Both the position numbers and the translations under genes were made by a program. A DNA stretch of 64,000 nucleotides from Aculops lycopersici. Lineage: Eukaryota; Arthropoda; Arachnida; Trombidiformes; Eriophyidae. Under the pieces are notes generated by a model. It saw only the letters and a list, made by a program, of their open reading frames with translations. It was not told where the DNA came from and did no database searches. The stretch lies in assembly GCA_015350385.1 (NCBI GenBank), contig WNKI01000001.1, positions 10,161,118 through 10,225,117 of the forward strand, read 5' to 3'. Positions 47,062-56,108 of the stretch are shown here, in pieces; the stretch's first letter is position 1, and each line of letters begins with the position of its first letter.

Positions 47062-47122
47062 TAAAAGTCATCATACACTTGACAAATCCCCTAAATTCTA
47101 CTGGCAAATGTGGTTATTTATT
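47060..47122. terminator. Facing poly(A) signals overlapping two stop codons
   Basis: AATAAA at 47060-47065 overlaps the stop of the RMI1-like gene. TTTATT at 47117-47122 is AATAAA on the - strand and touches the RPL29 stop. Two convergent genes thus share about 60 bases of 3' end. Confidence 0.6.
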
Positions 47123-47322
47123 TACTTCTTTGATCTGGACTTTTCCAACTGAATGAGCTCGGCTCTTGGCTTGTTGTTAGCCCTCGAATATTTCAAGTTC
47201 TTCAACAGCTTCTGGTCCATTCCCTTCATCGACTGCTTGGTGTGCCTCTTTGGCTTGTAGATACCATTACGATGGTCCTTTCTGTTCTGGTGATGAGTTG
47301 AATGGTTCTTAGACTTGGCCAT
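47122..47322 (-). CDS. RPL29: 60S ribosomal protein L29 (eL29)
   Basis: A 66-residue, very basic protein. The N-terminus MAKSKNHSTHHQNRKDHRNG and the following IYKPKRHTKQSMKGMDQKLLKNLKYSRANN match eL29 along its length. eL29 is a small protein of the large cytosolic ribosomal subunit near the exit-site side. Length is typical for invertebrates. Divergent from GINS2. Confidence 0.95.
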   Translation of the reverse strand: MAKSKNHSTHHQNRKDHRNGIYKPKRHTKQSMKGMDQKLLKNLKYSRANNKPRAELIQLEKSRSKK

Positions 47323-47749
47323 TGTGGTGTTTTAGCTTATCCTATTGGTACGAAAAATTAGTTTTAATAATAATGTATCGATTTCTTCGAAATGTACAAC
47401 AATTATTGACGATATACAGTGTGAATCTCAAGCAGAATGAATTGTTGGATATTTTAGCGTGAGAGCGCATGCCGCATGCTTCCAAGTGCAAGCAGTGAGC
47501 GGGAGTTTCCGGGGGCGTGTAAATCTCGGGAATGCGAGTTTAGCTACAGTCAAATGAGAAAAATACGAGCTCCAGAAAAACTCGTGCGAATTGCCCAAGT
47601 TGTTTTGCCGGTTGAAAGAATGATATGGTTTTCCTCTTTAGCGCCCAAGTGTCTATTGATGCCATTGATCCGACCTGTTGAACATCTACATAAACCCCGA
47701 AAATACTCTATTTATTGAATTAGCACATGATGGAATTAAGTCTCACATA
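47323..47749. promoter_or_regulatory. Shared upstream region of RPL29 and GINS2
   Basis: The ATGs of the two genes face away from each other across 427 bases. A 5' untranslated intron of RPL29 could lie here, but I cannot place its ends. The short frame at 47476-47718 shows no protein character. Confidence 0.35.
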
Positions 47750-48256
47750 ATGGACTTCTGTGATTTCTTAGCCGAAGACGAGCTCATCGAGATAGTGCCA
47801 AACTTTAGATATGAGAAGAAGCTGAATTTAATCATAGGTGATTTCGGTCCATTTGCTCCAGCCACTCCAACTCGAGTTCCTACATGGATGGCACTGAATC
47901 TCTATAGACAAGACAAATGCAAAATAATCTTACCCTCATGGATTCTGGAGTTAGATAAGTTGACAGAGGAGCAAGATAACACGGACGGACTCATCAAGAT
48001 GCCATGCAATCACTGGCGTGAAATGCTCAAATTATTACAATCTAACAGATTACCAATCCCACACAACCCCAAGGGTATTATAGAGCGAAGAGAGGCCATA
48101 TTGAGTAAAAGTGTTGATGCTCTGCTGGACAGTGTTGTGAACTTGGATGAAGACAAGATAGCTCAGGTGAAAATTAGGAACATAACAAAATTCGAGCTGA
48201 CAACTCTCAAGAAACTCATTACCGAAAATCTAAGCATATCAAAAAATCTTAGATAA
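47750..48256 (+). CDS. GINS2: GINS complex subunit 2 (PSF2)
   Basis: A 168-residue nuclear protein. GINS is a four-subunit part of the CMG replicative helicase. I start it at the ATG at 47750 because MDFCDFLAEDELIEIVPNF aligns with the family N-terminus; an upstream ATG at 47678 would add 24 unrelated residues. Family landmarks are IIGDFGPFAPATPTRVPTWM, then ALNLYRQDKCKIILPSWI, and the C-terminal helical end with VKIRNITKFELTTLKKLITE. Length is close to the usual 185. AATAAA follows near 48274. It converges with the ASPP gene at 84 bases. Confidence 0.92.
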   Translation: MDFCDFLAEDELIEIVPNFRYEKKLNLIIGDFGPFAPATPTRVPTWMALNLYRQDKCKIILPSWILELDKLTEEQDNTDGLIKMPCNHWREMLKLLQSNRLPIPHNPKGIIERREAILSKSVDALLDSVVNLDEDKIAQVKIRNITKFELTTLKKLITENLSISKNLR

Positions 48257-48340
48257 ATTTTCGAACACCATAATGCGAATAAACACTTTAGGAACAAGAT
48301 CTCAAAAGATAATTGAACGATACTGTCAAATAGTTCTGAT

Positions 48341-49711
48341 TTAATTAGTTTCAACTGAGCTACCATTATTATTACAGCTGCCATCACTCTGCTTGGCTAA
48401 GGCTGCCCTTTGTTTTGATCCTTTGAAAGCCGGATGCCTAGGGTTGAGGCCAACTAGATTCCTAGGAATGTAACCCTCTTTGATGTCTATCATGGTATCA
48501 CTAGACTGTTGGATCTTCTTTTGGGCCCACCACCACTCTTGCTCTTCGCTGTCATCTCGACGTAGTATGATGAGCTCATCGTCGGTGAAAAAGCTTAGCT
48601 CATCGTTCTCTTGAGCATCATAGTCATATAGGGCATAGACTACTCCGTTGTTCATCACTCCTAAATTGTTTTGTACATAAATTAAGTAGTTGTAGCAATC
48701 ATCAAAACCATCCTGAGTTTTGTCACACTTCATAGCGGGAGTTGACTTATCTTGTATTGTTGTTGCATAAATTAGGGCACCGTTCTCAATGAGTAGTTTC
48801 ACAAGGGGTAGGTTGTTGCAGCTCGCAGCGCAGTGTAATGGTGTCCATCCATCGGCATCTTGGATGTTGATATCGCAACCTGCCTCTATCAAGTATTTGG
48901 CAACTTCGTAGTGACCAGCTACAGAAGCATTGTGTAACGCTGTGACACATTCGTCATGAGATGCGCTTAGATCGGGAACCTGCTTTGAGGTTCGTATGAC
49001 TAGATCAAGCTCGCCCTCTAAAGCAGCATCGAGCAACAAGGCTAATGGGTCAAAGCTAACCCGTCGACCATTGTTTATGTTGGTTTTGTTCTGCAAACCA
49101 GAGCGAACATTTTTACTGTTTCTGTAAGCTCTAGTTCTTCTATGGCTTGTGAGTTGTCGATTTAAGTTATCAATTTGGTTTAAGGCTTTATTGAGCTCCT
49201 CTTGTTTTTCATCGATAGAGGTATTGACCTGCTTAAGCTCATTGTTTAATTCGACATTGACAGCCGTTTGTTCTTTTACTTGTCTGAGAAATGATTTCAA
49301 TTGGCCCAATTTTGACACTTGTAGAGAGATTTGGTTGACAAGTTGCTTAAGTTGCTGCTTGTGGGTGTCGAGACTTTCAATTGGCTTCGCGTTTTCGCCA
49401 TTCAGCTGCAGCCTATCGTTTGTTGGATTGTGGCCGACAAATGCAGCTGGCATACTCTGATCAGTTCCGTTCTTTGAGGTATTCGGTGATCGTCTATTCT
49501 GTTGTACTCCAATTGCAGAGATCGTAGTGTTAGAATTAACGGAGGTGGTTATGTTGGTTACTGGTATTGTTTTTATTGTTGTTGCTGATATGATATCTGT
49601 GCTGTTTACTGACGTTGATGCCGATGTTGTTGCTGGACTTGCACTGATGACACTTGTTTTGGTGCCAATGATCTCGCTCTTGGTTCCGATAATATCGTCC
49701 GTGAGATCCAT
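48341..49711 (-). CDS. PPP1R13: ASPP family protein (ankyrin-SH3, PP1 and p53-family partner)
   Basis: A protein of at least 456 residues. ASPP proteins combine PP1-targeting and p53-family binding and act at junctions and in the nucleus. Domains in order: an S/T/I-rich N-terminus, a coiled coil at about 115-190, the PP1-docking motif RVSF at 217-220 directly followed by DPLALLLDAALEGELDLV, ankyrin repeats at about 225-345, and an SH3 domain at about 356-420 containing ALYDYDAQENDELSF and EWWWAQ. The block from RVSF to the SH3 is the diagnostic ASPP C-terminus. The N-terminal part is much shorter than in ASPP1/2. The sequence just upstream of the ATG reads TTTTCCATTCAG and keeps the frame open, so an upstream exon is possible. 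Divergent from UBTF. Confidence 0.88.
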   Translation of the reverse strand: MDLTDDIIGTKSEIIGTKTSVISASPATTSASTSVNSTDIISATTIKTIPVTNITTSVNSNTTISAIGVQQNRRSPNTSKNGTDQSMPAAFVGHNPTNDRLQLNGENAKPIESLDTHKQQLKQLVNQISLQVSKLGQLKSFLRQVKEQTAVNVELNNELKQVNTSIDEKQEELNKALNQIDNLNRQLTSHRRTRAYRNSKNVRSGLQNKTNINNGRRVSFDPLALLLDAALEGELDLVIRTSKQVPDLSASHDECVTALHNASVAGHYEVAKYLIEAGCDINIQDADGWTPLHCAASCNNLPLVKLLIENGALIYATTIQDKSTPAMKCDKTQDGFDDCYNYLIYVQNNLGVMNNGVVYALYDYDAQENDELSFFTDDELIILRRDDSEEQEWWWAQKKIQQSSDTMIDIKEGYIPRNLVGLNPRHPAFKGSKQRAALAKQSDGSCNNNGSSVETN

Positions 49712-50817
49712 ATCATGTTTAGATCTGAATGGAAAATTTGTGACTTAGATTATACTAATAGGTGGATTAATTTTGTGAAGTCAAGTGTAATAAATATAGG
49801 TGAGGCGGGCCAAGGGTAGAAATATGGAGCAGGCGCCTCGAATGGAGAAATGCAATTTGAGAGACGCATTTTCATTTACAACGCTCAACAGTTGCCTAAT
49901 ATTGGACAACGAGACGAAACTCGCTGCTGCTGGCGGAATCATTCTGGGCCAACCGAATGGCTACACTGTGTGCAACAAATCGCATTCGCTTGCTGCATTG
50001 TACACCAACAAGCATCAGCGCCGCGTACGCAACTTTTTGGAACTAGAATTGGTTGAGAAATGTATCGCCGCTTCCAGTTCAAGCGGCTCATGGGTCAAGT
50101 AAGTGATTGTATGGCACACGACTGTCTCTAAAGCCTATGGGAGGCGCTTAAAGTCAACGAGGAGCTAGGCCGGACGCACACACAGAAAATCCAATCCGAC
50201 TTGGGCTAGGAAACACAACTTTCGTGGCCTATCAGCGACAAGGCTTATGGGTCGCTGAAATGCGACGAACTAGACTAATAAGTTCTGTTAAAATGCGTTG
50301 CGCTCAAAATGGGGAGAGTGCGTCGTGGGATCCGTGAGCGGCCATCAACAAAACTGTGTGCTCGGGATTGCTGAATCTACCAGTAACGCAGCCCTCGATA
50401 GGGGAATTAATGCTTCGCTCACAGGCTGGCCAAGTCAGATGCTAACGGCGAAGTTCCACCGTCAATGCTGCTCGCTCTAACGTTCGTTTCCACTGCCAAA
50501 CTCAGTGCATTTAAGGCGAAAGCAATTGCTGGAACAGCCACACCGATTGATCGGCTGCAAGAGCAACGCTAACGCACTAAAATAATAGTTGCTGAATAAT
50601 TCCGTTGGATAGCGATCACTGCGGTTCTCATCTTGTGTTGACACAAAAATCAACTTAGCGCCAATTATCAAATTTATCAACACGTGAGTCCAGCAAAAGC
50701 TGGTTCCTCAAATTACCACACGTGCTCCATCACCAATTCCAACGCCTGTGGGCTAACAATTACATTTTTATTCCGCAAACGCCAAGGAGAATATTTTAAT
50801 TAGATTGTAGAAAACTA
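49712..50817. other. Region between ASPP and UBTF
   Basis: 1.1 kb between divergent genes. A 100-codon frame at 49800-50102 on the + strand is GC-rich and without recognisable features. It may overlap a 5' exon of the ASPP gene. No gene is supported. Confidence 0.4.
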
Positions 50818-52395
50818 ATGTTCTCCTTCATGAGCAGAAAATCATCAGGCTCGCCGACCAAAACGGTCCAAGGTGAGAAGAGACCCAACGAGAGTCCATC
50901 GTCACAAAAGTTAAAGGTTCCAAAGAAGAACCCGACAAGTCCACAAGAATCCTCGAACAACAATGAAGCCGAGCCAAGGTTTACCTTCGATGAGGTCATG
51001 ACGATGCTTGACCGGATGCTTGCAGTCCAAACTCGAGCCTCGCCTGCGGTTAGCGCTGGACTGAAGAAGGTTAACTTTGAACAGATTGCCGTCGAGGGCC
51101 ACTCGGTTGAAAGGTGCAAGGAGCTTATTGAGCAACTTGTGCAAAGCACGCGCCGAGTTAGAACTCTTCAAGAGGTATTGACGGACATAAAGGATAATCT
51201 CAAGAAGAAAACTTATACCGAAATAATTCATCGAGCAACCATCAAAGGTGACCTACCAAAGAGACCGCCCAGTGCTTACCTGTTGTATCACAACGACAGA
51301 TACAATGAGCTTCGCGAGGAGAACCCAATGGCTGTCGAGGTCTCCAAGATTGTAGCCGAGGAATGGAAAACATTATCGGACAAGAGACGCGCTTACTACC
51401 AGAACAAGTACGATGAGCTCTTGCGCCAATATGAGGAGGATATGGAGCATTACGGTCTCATTGATGACCAGGCGCCCAAGAGACCCAAGTCTGCAAAAAA
51501 ACTGTACGTTGAGAATCGCATGGCTGCTCTCAAGACAGACAACTGGGATAGGGACCGCATCAACAAGAAGAGGGATGAATATGGAAACAAATTTGACAAC
51601 CTGTCTGCTGAGGAGAAGCAAACTTGGATCCAAATGCACAAGGAATGCCAAATGAAGTACCAAGAGGAGCGTGCTAAATACATTGCAGATCATCCGCATC
51701 TAAATCATACAACTGCAGAGAGGAAGGCTCGAGTAAGTGACAAGGTGAAACTTCCCGAGCCTCCAAAGAGTGCGGTCAAGTTCTTCTTGCAAAAGAAAAT
51801 GCCAGAGGACATTGCCGAGGGTTATGAGCACGATGAGTTCAAGAAGAAACTCAAGGCTAAGTTTGCCAAGATGTCTGAGAAGAAGCAACTCAAGTACATC
51901 AAGAAAGCTATTGAGGACAAGGAGCGTTACGATCGCGAGATCGAGCAATTTAAGAAGGAGCATCCGGAGAAAGAGATAGCTAAGGTCAAGGCAAATGTTT
52001 CTAGCGCTCAATTGAAACTCTATGCGCGTGTTGTGGAGAACCGCCCGAACCCACCTGCCCCAACTGCCTATCTCCACTATTGTGGAAAGAGGATGACTGA
52101 AATGATGAACGATGAGGACGATACTCAGGCGCCGACGAAACGATTGCAAACTGCCTCTGATGCATGGAACAAATGTTCAGAAAACGAGAGGCGCCTAGCT
52201 GAGCAAGAGTATTTGGAGGACGTCGAGCGATACATTCGAGAGATGGACGAGTGGCTGGCTTCGCAGCCAGAGGATAAAAAGATGCAAATCTTGACCAAAA
52301 TTCCACGTGCCAGTCCTGATTATTGGAGAAAGAAGCTACAAAGGATGCAGAAAGCCGAGAAGAAAAGCCAAATGAAGCGAGATGTTAGAAGTTGA
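50818..52395 (+). CDS. UBTF: Upstream binding factor (RNA polymerase I HMG-box protein)
   Basis: A 525-residue nucleolar protein. UBF binds ribosomal DNA enhancers and promoters and supports RNA polymerase I initiation. Residues about 50-130 match the N-terminal dimerisation region (FTFDEVMTMLDRMLA, VNFEQIAVEGHSVERCK, RTLQEVLTDIKDNL). Four HMG boxes follow: beginning PKRPPSAYLLYHND (about 150), PKRPKSAKKLYVEN (about 221), PEPPKSAVKFFLQK (about 312) and PNPPAPTAYLHYCG (about 407). The protein ends in a basic tail (KKSQMKRDVRS). Vertebrate UBF has six boxes and a long acidic C-terminus; that tail is absent here. Single exon. Confidence 0.85.
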   Translation: MFSFMSRKSSGSPTKTVQGEKRPNESPSSQKLKVPKKNPTSPQESSNNNEAEPRFTFDEVMTMLDRMLAVQTRASPAVSAGLKKVNFEQIAVEGHSVERCKELIEQLVQSTRRVRTLQEVLTDIKDNLKKKTYTEIIHRATIKGDLPKRPPSAYLLYHNDRYNELREENPMAVEVSKIVAEEWKTLSDKRRAYYQNKYDELLRQYEEDMEHYGLIDDQAPKRPKSAKKLYVENRMAALKTDNWDRDRINKKRDEYGNKFDNLSAEEKQTWIQMHKECQMKYQEERAKYIADHPHLNHTTAERKARVSDKVKLPEPPKSAVKFFLQKKMPEDIAEGYEHDEFKKKLKAKFAKMSEKKQLKYIKKAIEDKERYDREIEQFKKEHPEKEIAKVKANVSSAQLKLYARVVENRPNPPAPTAYLHYCGKRMTEMMNDEDDTQAPTKRLQTASDAWNKCSENERRLAEQEYLEDVERYIREMDEWLASQPEDKKMQILTKIPRASPDYWRKKLQRMQKAEKKSQMKRDVRS

Positions 52396-53420
52396 TGCTA
52401 ATATATGACAGTCATTTCTAACACAATATTCTACTTTGTAATCTCAAGTTGGTAAGACGACAAGTAACCTCATGCATTGGAAAATTATCTGAACTTTACA
52501 TATCAAGTAAATATATTTGACCTGGGCTATCATCAGGTAGCATCTTAATTAAACTAAATACATTGCCACTATTATAATTTAGCAGCAATTAACTAACACT
52601 CGAATTACACTGGTCGTGTTTGCCTGCATTGCTGTCATGTGACAGGTGAGCCACCTGTTGTTTGTGAGCCTCGGGTGGTTCTTGTAATGTGATGCATGTA
52701 GTAGGCTGCTGTTTTTGTTGTTGTGATTAGATGCGCTCCAATTTCATCTAGCCGAATGTGAAGATTGGGGTCCAATTTGTTGCCATCTACATGCACCAGA
52801 AACAAGTTGAGCATATGACAATAACAATCTCCACGAATGCCATCTGATACGCTTGCCATAGACAAGGGCCATCGCTAGGAACTCCAAGACCTCGCTGTGT
52901 GATGATCTTTCTATCCACTGACTGCTCAATGTGGATGCGTACTAAATGCTACACACCCGGCTAGCTTGGCTTCACATGGTAATGTCGCTTGATGGAACGG
53001 TCTTGCCAGTGATTCTGTGCGCTGTAACAATCGCACGGCTTCGCCATTAGCTGACTCAACTCTCTTCTTGGGATATGCCAACTTGAGTGTGTGATTCACT
53101 GTTCGCCAGCTAGCTCGTTTGTGCATAGATTTAGAAGCGGCGTTTACAGATTGAAATAACTCTCACATTCCGTGGCAAGTTATCTAGGTGACTTGTTGTG
53201 TATTCCAACTTTCCTGACGAGGAATTTTTAGGCCAAGTGAACTTTTGTGAAAACTTCCCCTGTTTTATTATTCATTCAAGTTGCAAGAAAGTGAGCTACT
53301 AAGTAGCACCCGAGTATACTTATTCTCTCGACACTCGTCCAGAGAAAGCGAGCACAAGCAAGTAGACAACCACCCAAAGTTGCAGCAAGTGGCCAAGTGG
53401 CCCCTCGAAGACTAGACAAA
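52396..53420. other. Region between UBTF and the LIM gene
   Basis: No gene is supported. I looked here for a PDZ-domain exon for the LIM gene and saw none. A 76-codon frame on the - strand at 52635-52865 has no recognisable features. Confidence 0.5.
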
Positions 53421-55106
53421 ATGGAGCAAAAGATCGTGCACAAGCAATACAATTCGCCAATCGACCTATACTCCATGAATAACATCCGCAAGACCATTGA
53501 GGCTCACACAGAGCTGATTGCTCCCGGCGTCAAGGGCATCAACTTTATGAAGACCGAGACGCCGATCAACAAGCGATCGGAAGTGTACAAGCTGGTAATG
53601 GAGGAGGAGCACAAGTCGGCAGCTGGCTCGTCCCCTTCATCGAGCCACCAAGCGGGGACCTCGAGTCGCCAGGTGAGCTTCGAGGCCGATCGTGCTACAA
53701 GTCGCTCCACGGCAAGCTCTAGAAGTCATCAGCATCAAGACCACCAGCGCCAACATCAAGAATCTGTGACCTCAACCAGTGGCGGCCTGCATCATCAGGC
53801 AAATGAGCCTCCATCTCGTCCACCGAGTTGTTATCAGTGTGGCCAGATGATCATAGGTCACTATGCTAAAGTGCAGGATCGCTCATTGCATCCCCATTGC
53901 TTCAATTGCTCCACTTGCGGCACTTCACTCAAGAATACTGGCTACTTCACCATCAATGACAAACTATACTGCGAGATACATGCAAAGCAAATGGCTAACG
54001 TCATGGGAATCCGCTACGATTTCGATGCGCCGGCAAGACAACAACAGCAAGCGCACCAGACACAACAAGCTCAGCCAACTCAGAGCAATCAATGGCAACA
54101 GCATCAGCGAGACCAACACCAGGTTGCACCGACGACTGCAAGCAGCTCGATTCAGATTGCCAGTGAGCAACAGGCTTTCTCTCGTTTGCAAGAACAACAA
54201 CAGCAGCACCAACAGTATACTCAACATCAAGCGACATTAAGGACCCAGGCTATGAATGAGCTCAATGGTTACAAAGCAACGGGTGGCCAGGGTCGTGCTT
54301 ACACTATAGCCGGACCGTCACCCTCGGCCACCGGAAGCCAGGCCACAATATCTACAATGTTTGCGGACAAGAGTCGCATGACCAGCGATGAATCAACCAT
54401 CTCGAGCGGCCCTAGAGTTTTCGCTCACAATGAATCCTGTGACTTGCGTCAGCAGCAAAAACAACAACAGTCTTCGCAAAGTCACCTGTCGTCGTCGATG
54501 GAATCGCGTGCAACTCAGCAGCAACAACAGCAACACCATCAGCAGCCCGGCGGACCACGAGTGCCCATTTGTACCCATTGCCAGGTACCAGTTCACGGGC
54601 CCTATGTGCTGGCCAACCGGACAACCTGGTGCAAGCCATGCAGTCAGACCAACTTTGTCTGTTGTTCTTGCCGACGTTCGTTGCTCGACGTTGGATTCAT
54701 TGAGGACGGACCCTCTAGGTACTACTGCGAGTGTTGCTATGAGGCCTACTTTGCGCCAAACTGCTCCAAGTGTCACCTACGCATCAAGGGCGACTGTCTC
54801 AACGCACTCGGCAAGAAGTGGCATCCGTCGTGTTTCGTTTGCGGCCACTGCCAGCGGCCATTTGGAAACTCTAGCTTCTACTTGGAAGATCAGGTTCCCT
54901 ATTGCGAACGCGACTGGAACATCCTATTCACGACAAAGTGCTACTCTTGCTCACTTCCCATTGAAGCCGGCGACAAGTGGGTTGAGGCACTTGCGAGAAA
55001 TTACCACTCGACTTGCTTTAAGTGCACCAGTTGCCAGCTAAATCTCGAGGGATCCACATTTTACTGCAAACAAGGACGCCCATACTGCAGGATGCACGCG
55101 CGTTGA
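53421..55106 (+). CDS. Zasp: ZASP/Enigma-type protein with ZM motif and four LIM domains
   Basis: A 561-residue product from the ATG at 53421. The frame is open a little upstream, so this could also be the last exon of a longer gene. ZASP/Enigma proteins sit at the muscle Z-disc and bind alpha-actinin and integrin-linked partners. The start contains the ZM motif, VHKQYNSPIDLYSMNNIRKT, and then VYKLVMEEE near residue 58. The first LIM domain (CYQCGQMIIGHYAK...) lies near 139. A Q/H/S-rich linker of about 190 residues follows, then three LIM domains from CTHCQVPVHGPY, CSKCHLRIKGDCLNALGKKW and CYSCSLPIEAGDKWVEAL to the conserved end GRPYCRMHAR. Order and spacing match insect Zasp52. The second LIM has an altered middle (WCKPCSQTNFVC). 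The N-terminal PDZ domain of the family is missing from this exon. Confidence 0.88.
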   Translation: MEQKIVHKQYNSPIDLYSMNNIRKTIEAHTELIAPGVKGINFMKTETPINKRSEVYKLVMEEEHKSAAGSSPSSSHQAGTSSRQVSFEADRATSRSTASSRSHQHQDHQRQHQESVTSTSGGLHHQANEPPSRPPSCYQCGQMIIGHYAKVQDRSLHPHCFNCSTCGTSLKNTGYFTINDKLYCEIHAKQMANVMGIRYDFDAPARQQQQAHQTQQAQPTQSNQWQQHQRDQHQVAPTTASSSIQIASEQQAFSRLQEQQQQHQQYTQHQATLRTQAMNELNGYKATGGQGRAYTIAGPSPSATGSQATISTMFADKSRMTSDESTISSGPRVFAHNESCDLRQQQKQQQSSQSHLSSSMESRATQQQQQQHHQQPGGPRVPICTHCQVPVHGPYVLANRTTWCKPCSQTNFVCCSCRRSLLDVGFIEDGPSRYYCECCYEAYFAPNCSKCHLRIKGDCLNALGKKWHPSCFVCGHCQRPFGNSSFYLEDQVPYCERDWNILFTTKCYSCSLPIEAGDKWVEALARNYHSTCFKCTSCQLNLEGSTFYCKQGRPYCRMHAR

Positions 55107-56108
55107 ACGCCTTTCCGACCGGAATTTCCCTGCTTTCATTGTAAGGCCCAATTTAACTCGATTCAACTCAATGGAAATGATGAACTCGAAAACTTGTTGA
55201 CAACGACTCTCCTTTGTAATCGAAGTCTACTATTAAAAACCTCTTTTGTGTATCAGCGAACAAATAGTCCTCTTGTAAAGATTGGTTTCATTAGTTGATA
55301 TCTAGAGGCTAAACTGTTTTTCAGATGGTATTCAAGTGATTGGTTGCGTCAAGACAATTGTGCTAGACATGAAATTACTTCAAGCCTTGAACTATGATTT
55401 CTTAGTCAGATTTCCGCGCTTCTTCGAGGATCTTGATGACCGAGTGACGTTCATACTCTTTGTTTGTGTCCGTGGAAGTTGCTTGAATCTTCAGGTTGGT
55501 GCCCTCAAGACTTGGTGAAAGTATCAGTCTATTTGGAGATATCATTCATCGCGATGGTACTGATAAAATTTGTAGACTACTCCCGAGACTGACTTTCAAC
55601 TTGAAGATATTGTACGTTGAGTGGTGTACCTCCATCTGTGGTTAGATTTCCATTTATCAAAGAGGAAGAAGTGAGACACAGGTTCGAGTCCCATCCAACC
55701 GCAAGCTGGAGCTCGAGAAGATGAAGAAGCTATCAAATAGAGATTACACTAGCTATTATGTCATGGCAATCTATTCGATCATCTCGCTTGAAAGCTTGTT
55801 GCTCATCTTCTATTGGTTCCGGACTCAGCCAAACCGGACATCTAGATTAACTAAACTAGATTACTGAAGTTTATATGCTTTCTCCTTCCTATGGTTCTTC
55901 TTTACATCTCCCTAACCAGCCAAAGACTTGAGTTTACTTCCGTTGCTCATTATTTGCGAGCCAAATTTTCAGCCATCCAACCGTCAAATTTACTCGGAAA
56001 CATCGGAGCAACTCTGTCATAAGGAGACAATAGTTTCTCGTGACACTTATGATCGCCAGCTATAGTCATCTCATATCTAGAGTTGAGTTTCTTGGGAAAA
56101 TCATTAAA
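55107..56108. other. Region after the LIM gene, with a possible small membrane-protein exon
   Basis: Mostly unassigned. A short + strand frame from ATG 55721 to the stop at 55867 encodes 48 residues with one clear hydrophobic helix (YYVMAIYSIISLESLLLIFY) after a basic start. The frame stays open upstream to about 55660. It could be the last exon of a tail-anchored membrane protein or the remains of one. I do not recognise it. Confidence 0.3.

Noticed and set aside
49800..50102. 100-codon + strand frame between ASPP and UBTF
   Set aside because: No recognisable domain, and composition like non-coding GC-rich DNA. It could overlap an ASPP leader exon on the other strand.
55681..55700. GGTTCGAGTCCC, resembling the T-arm of a tRNA
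   Set aside because: The flanking bases do not form a proper T stem and there is no A box or acceptor stem upstream. Not a tRNA gene.
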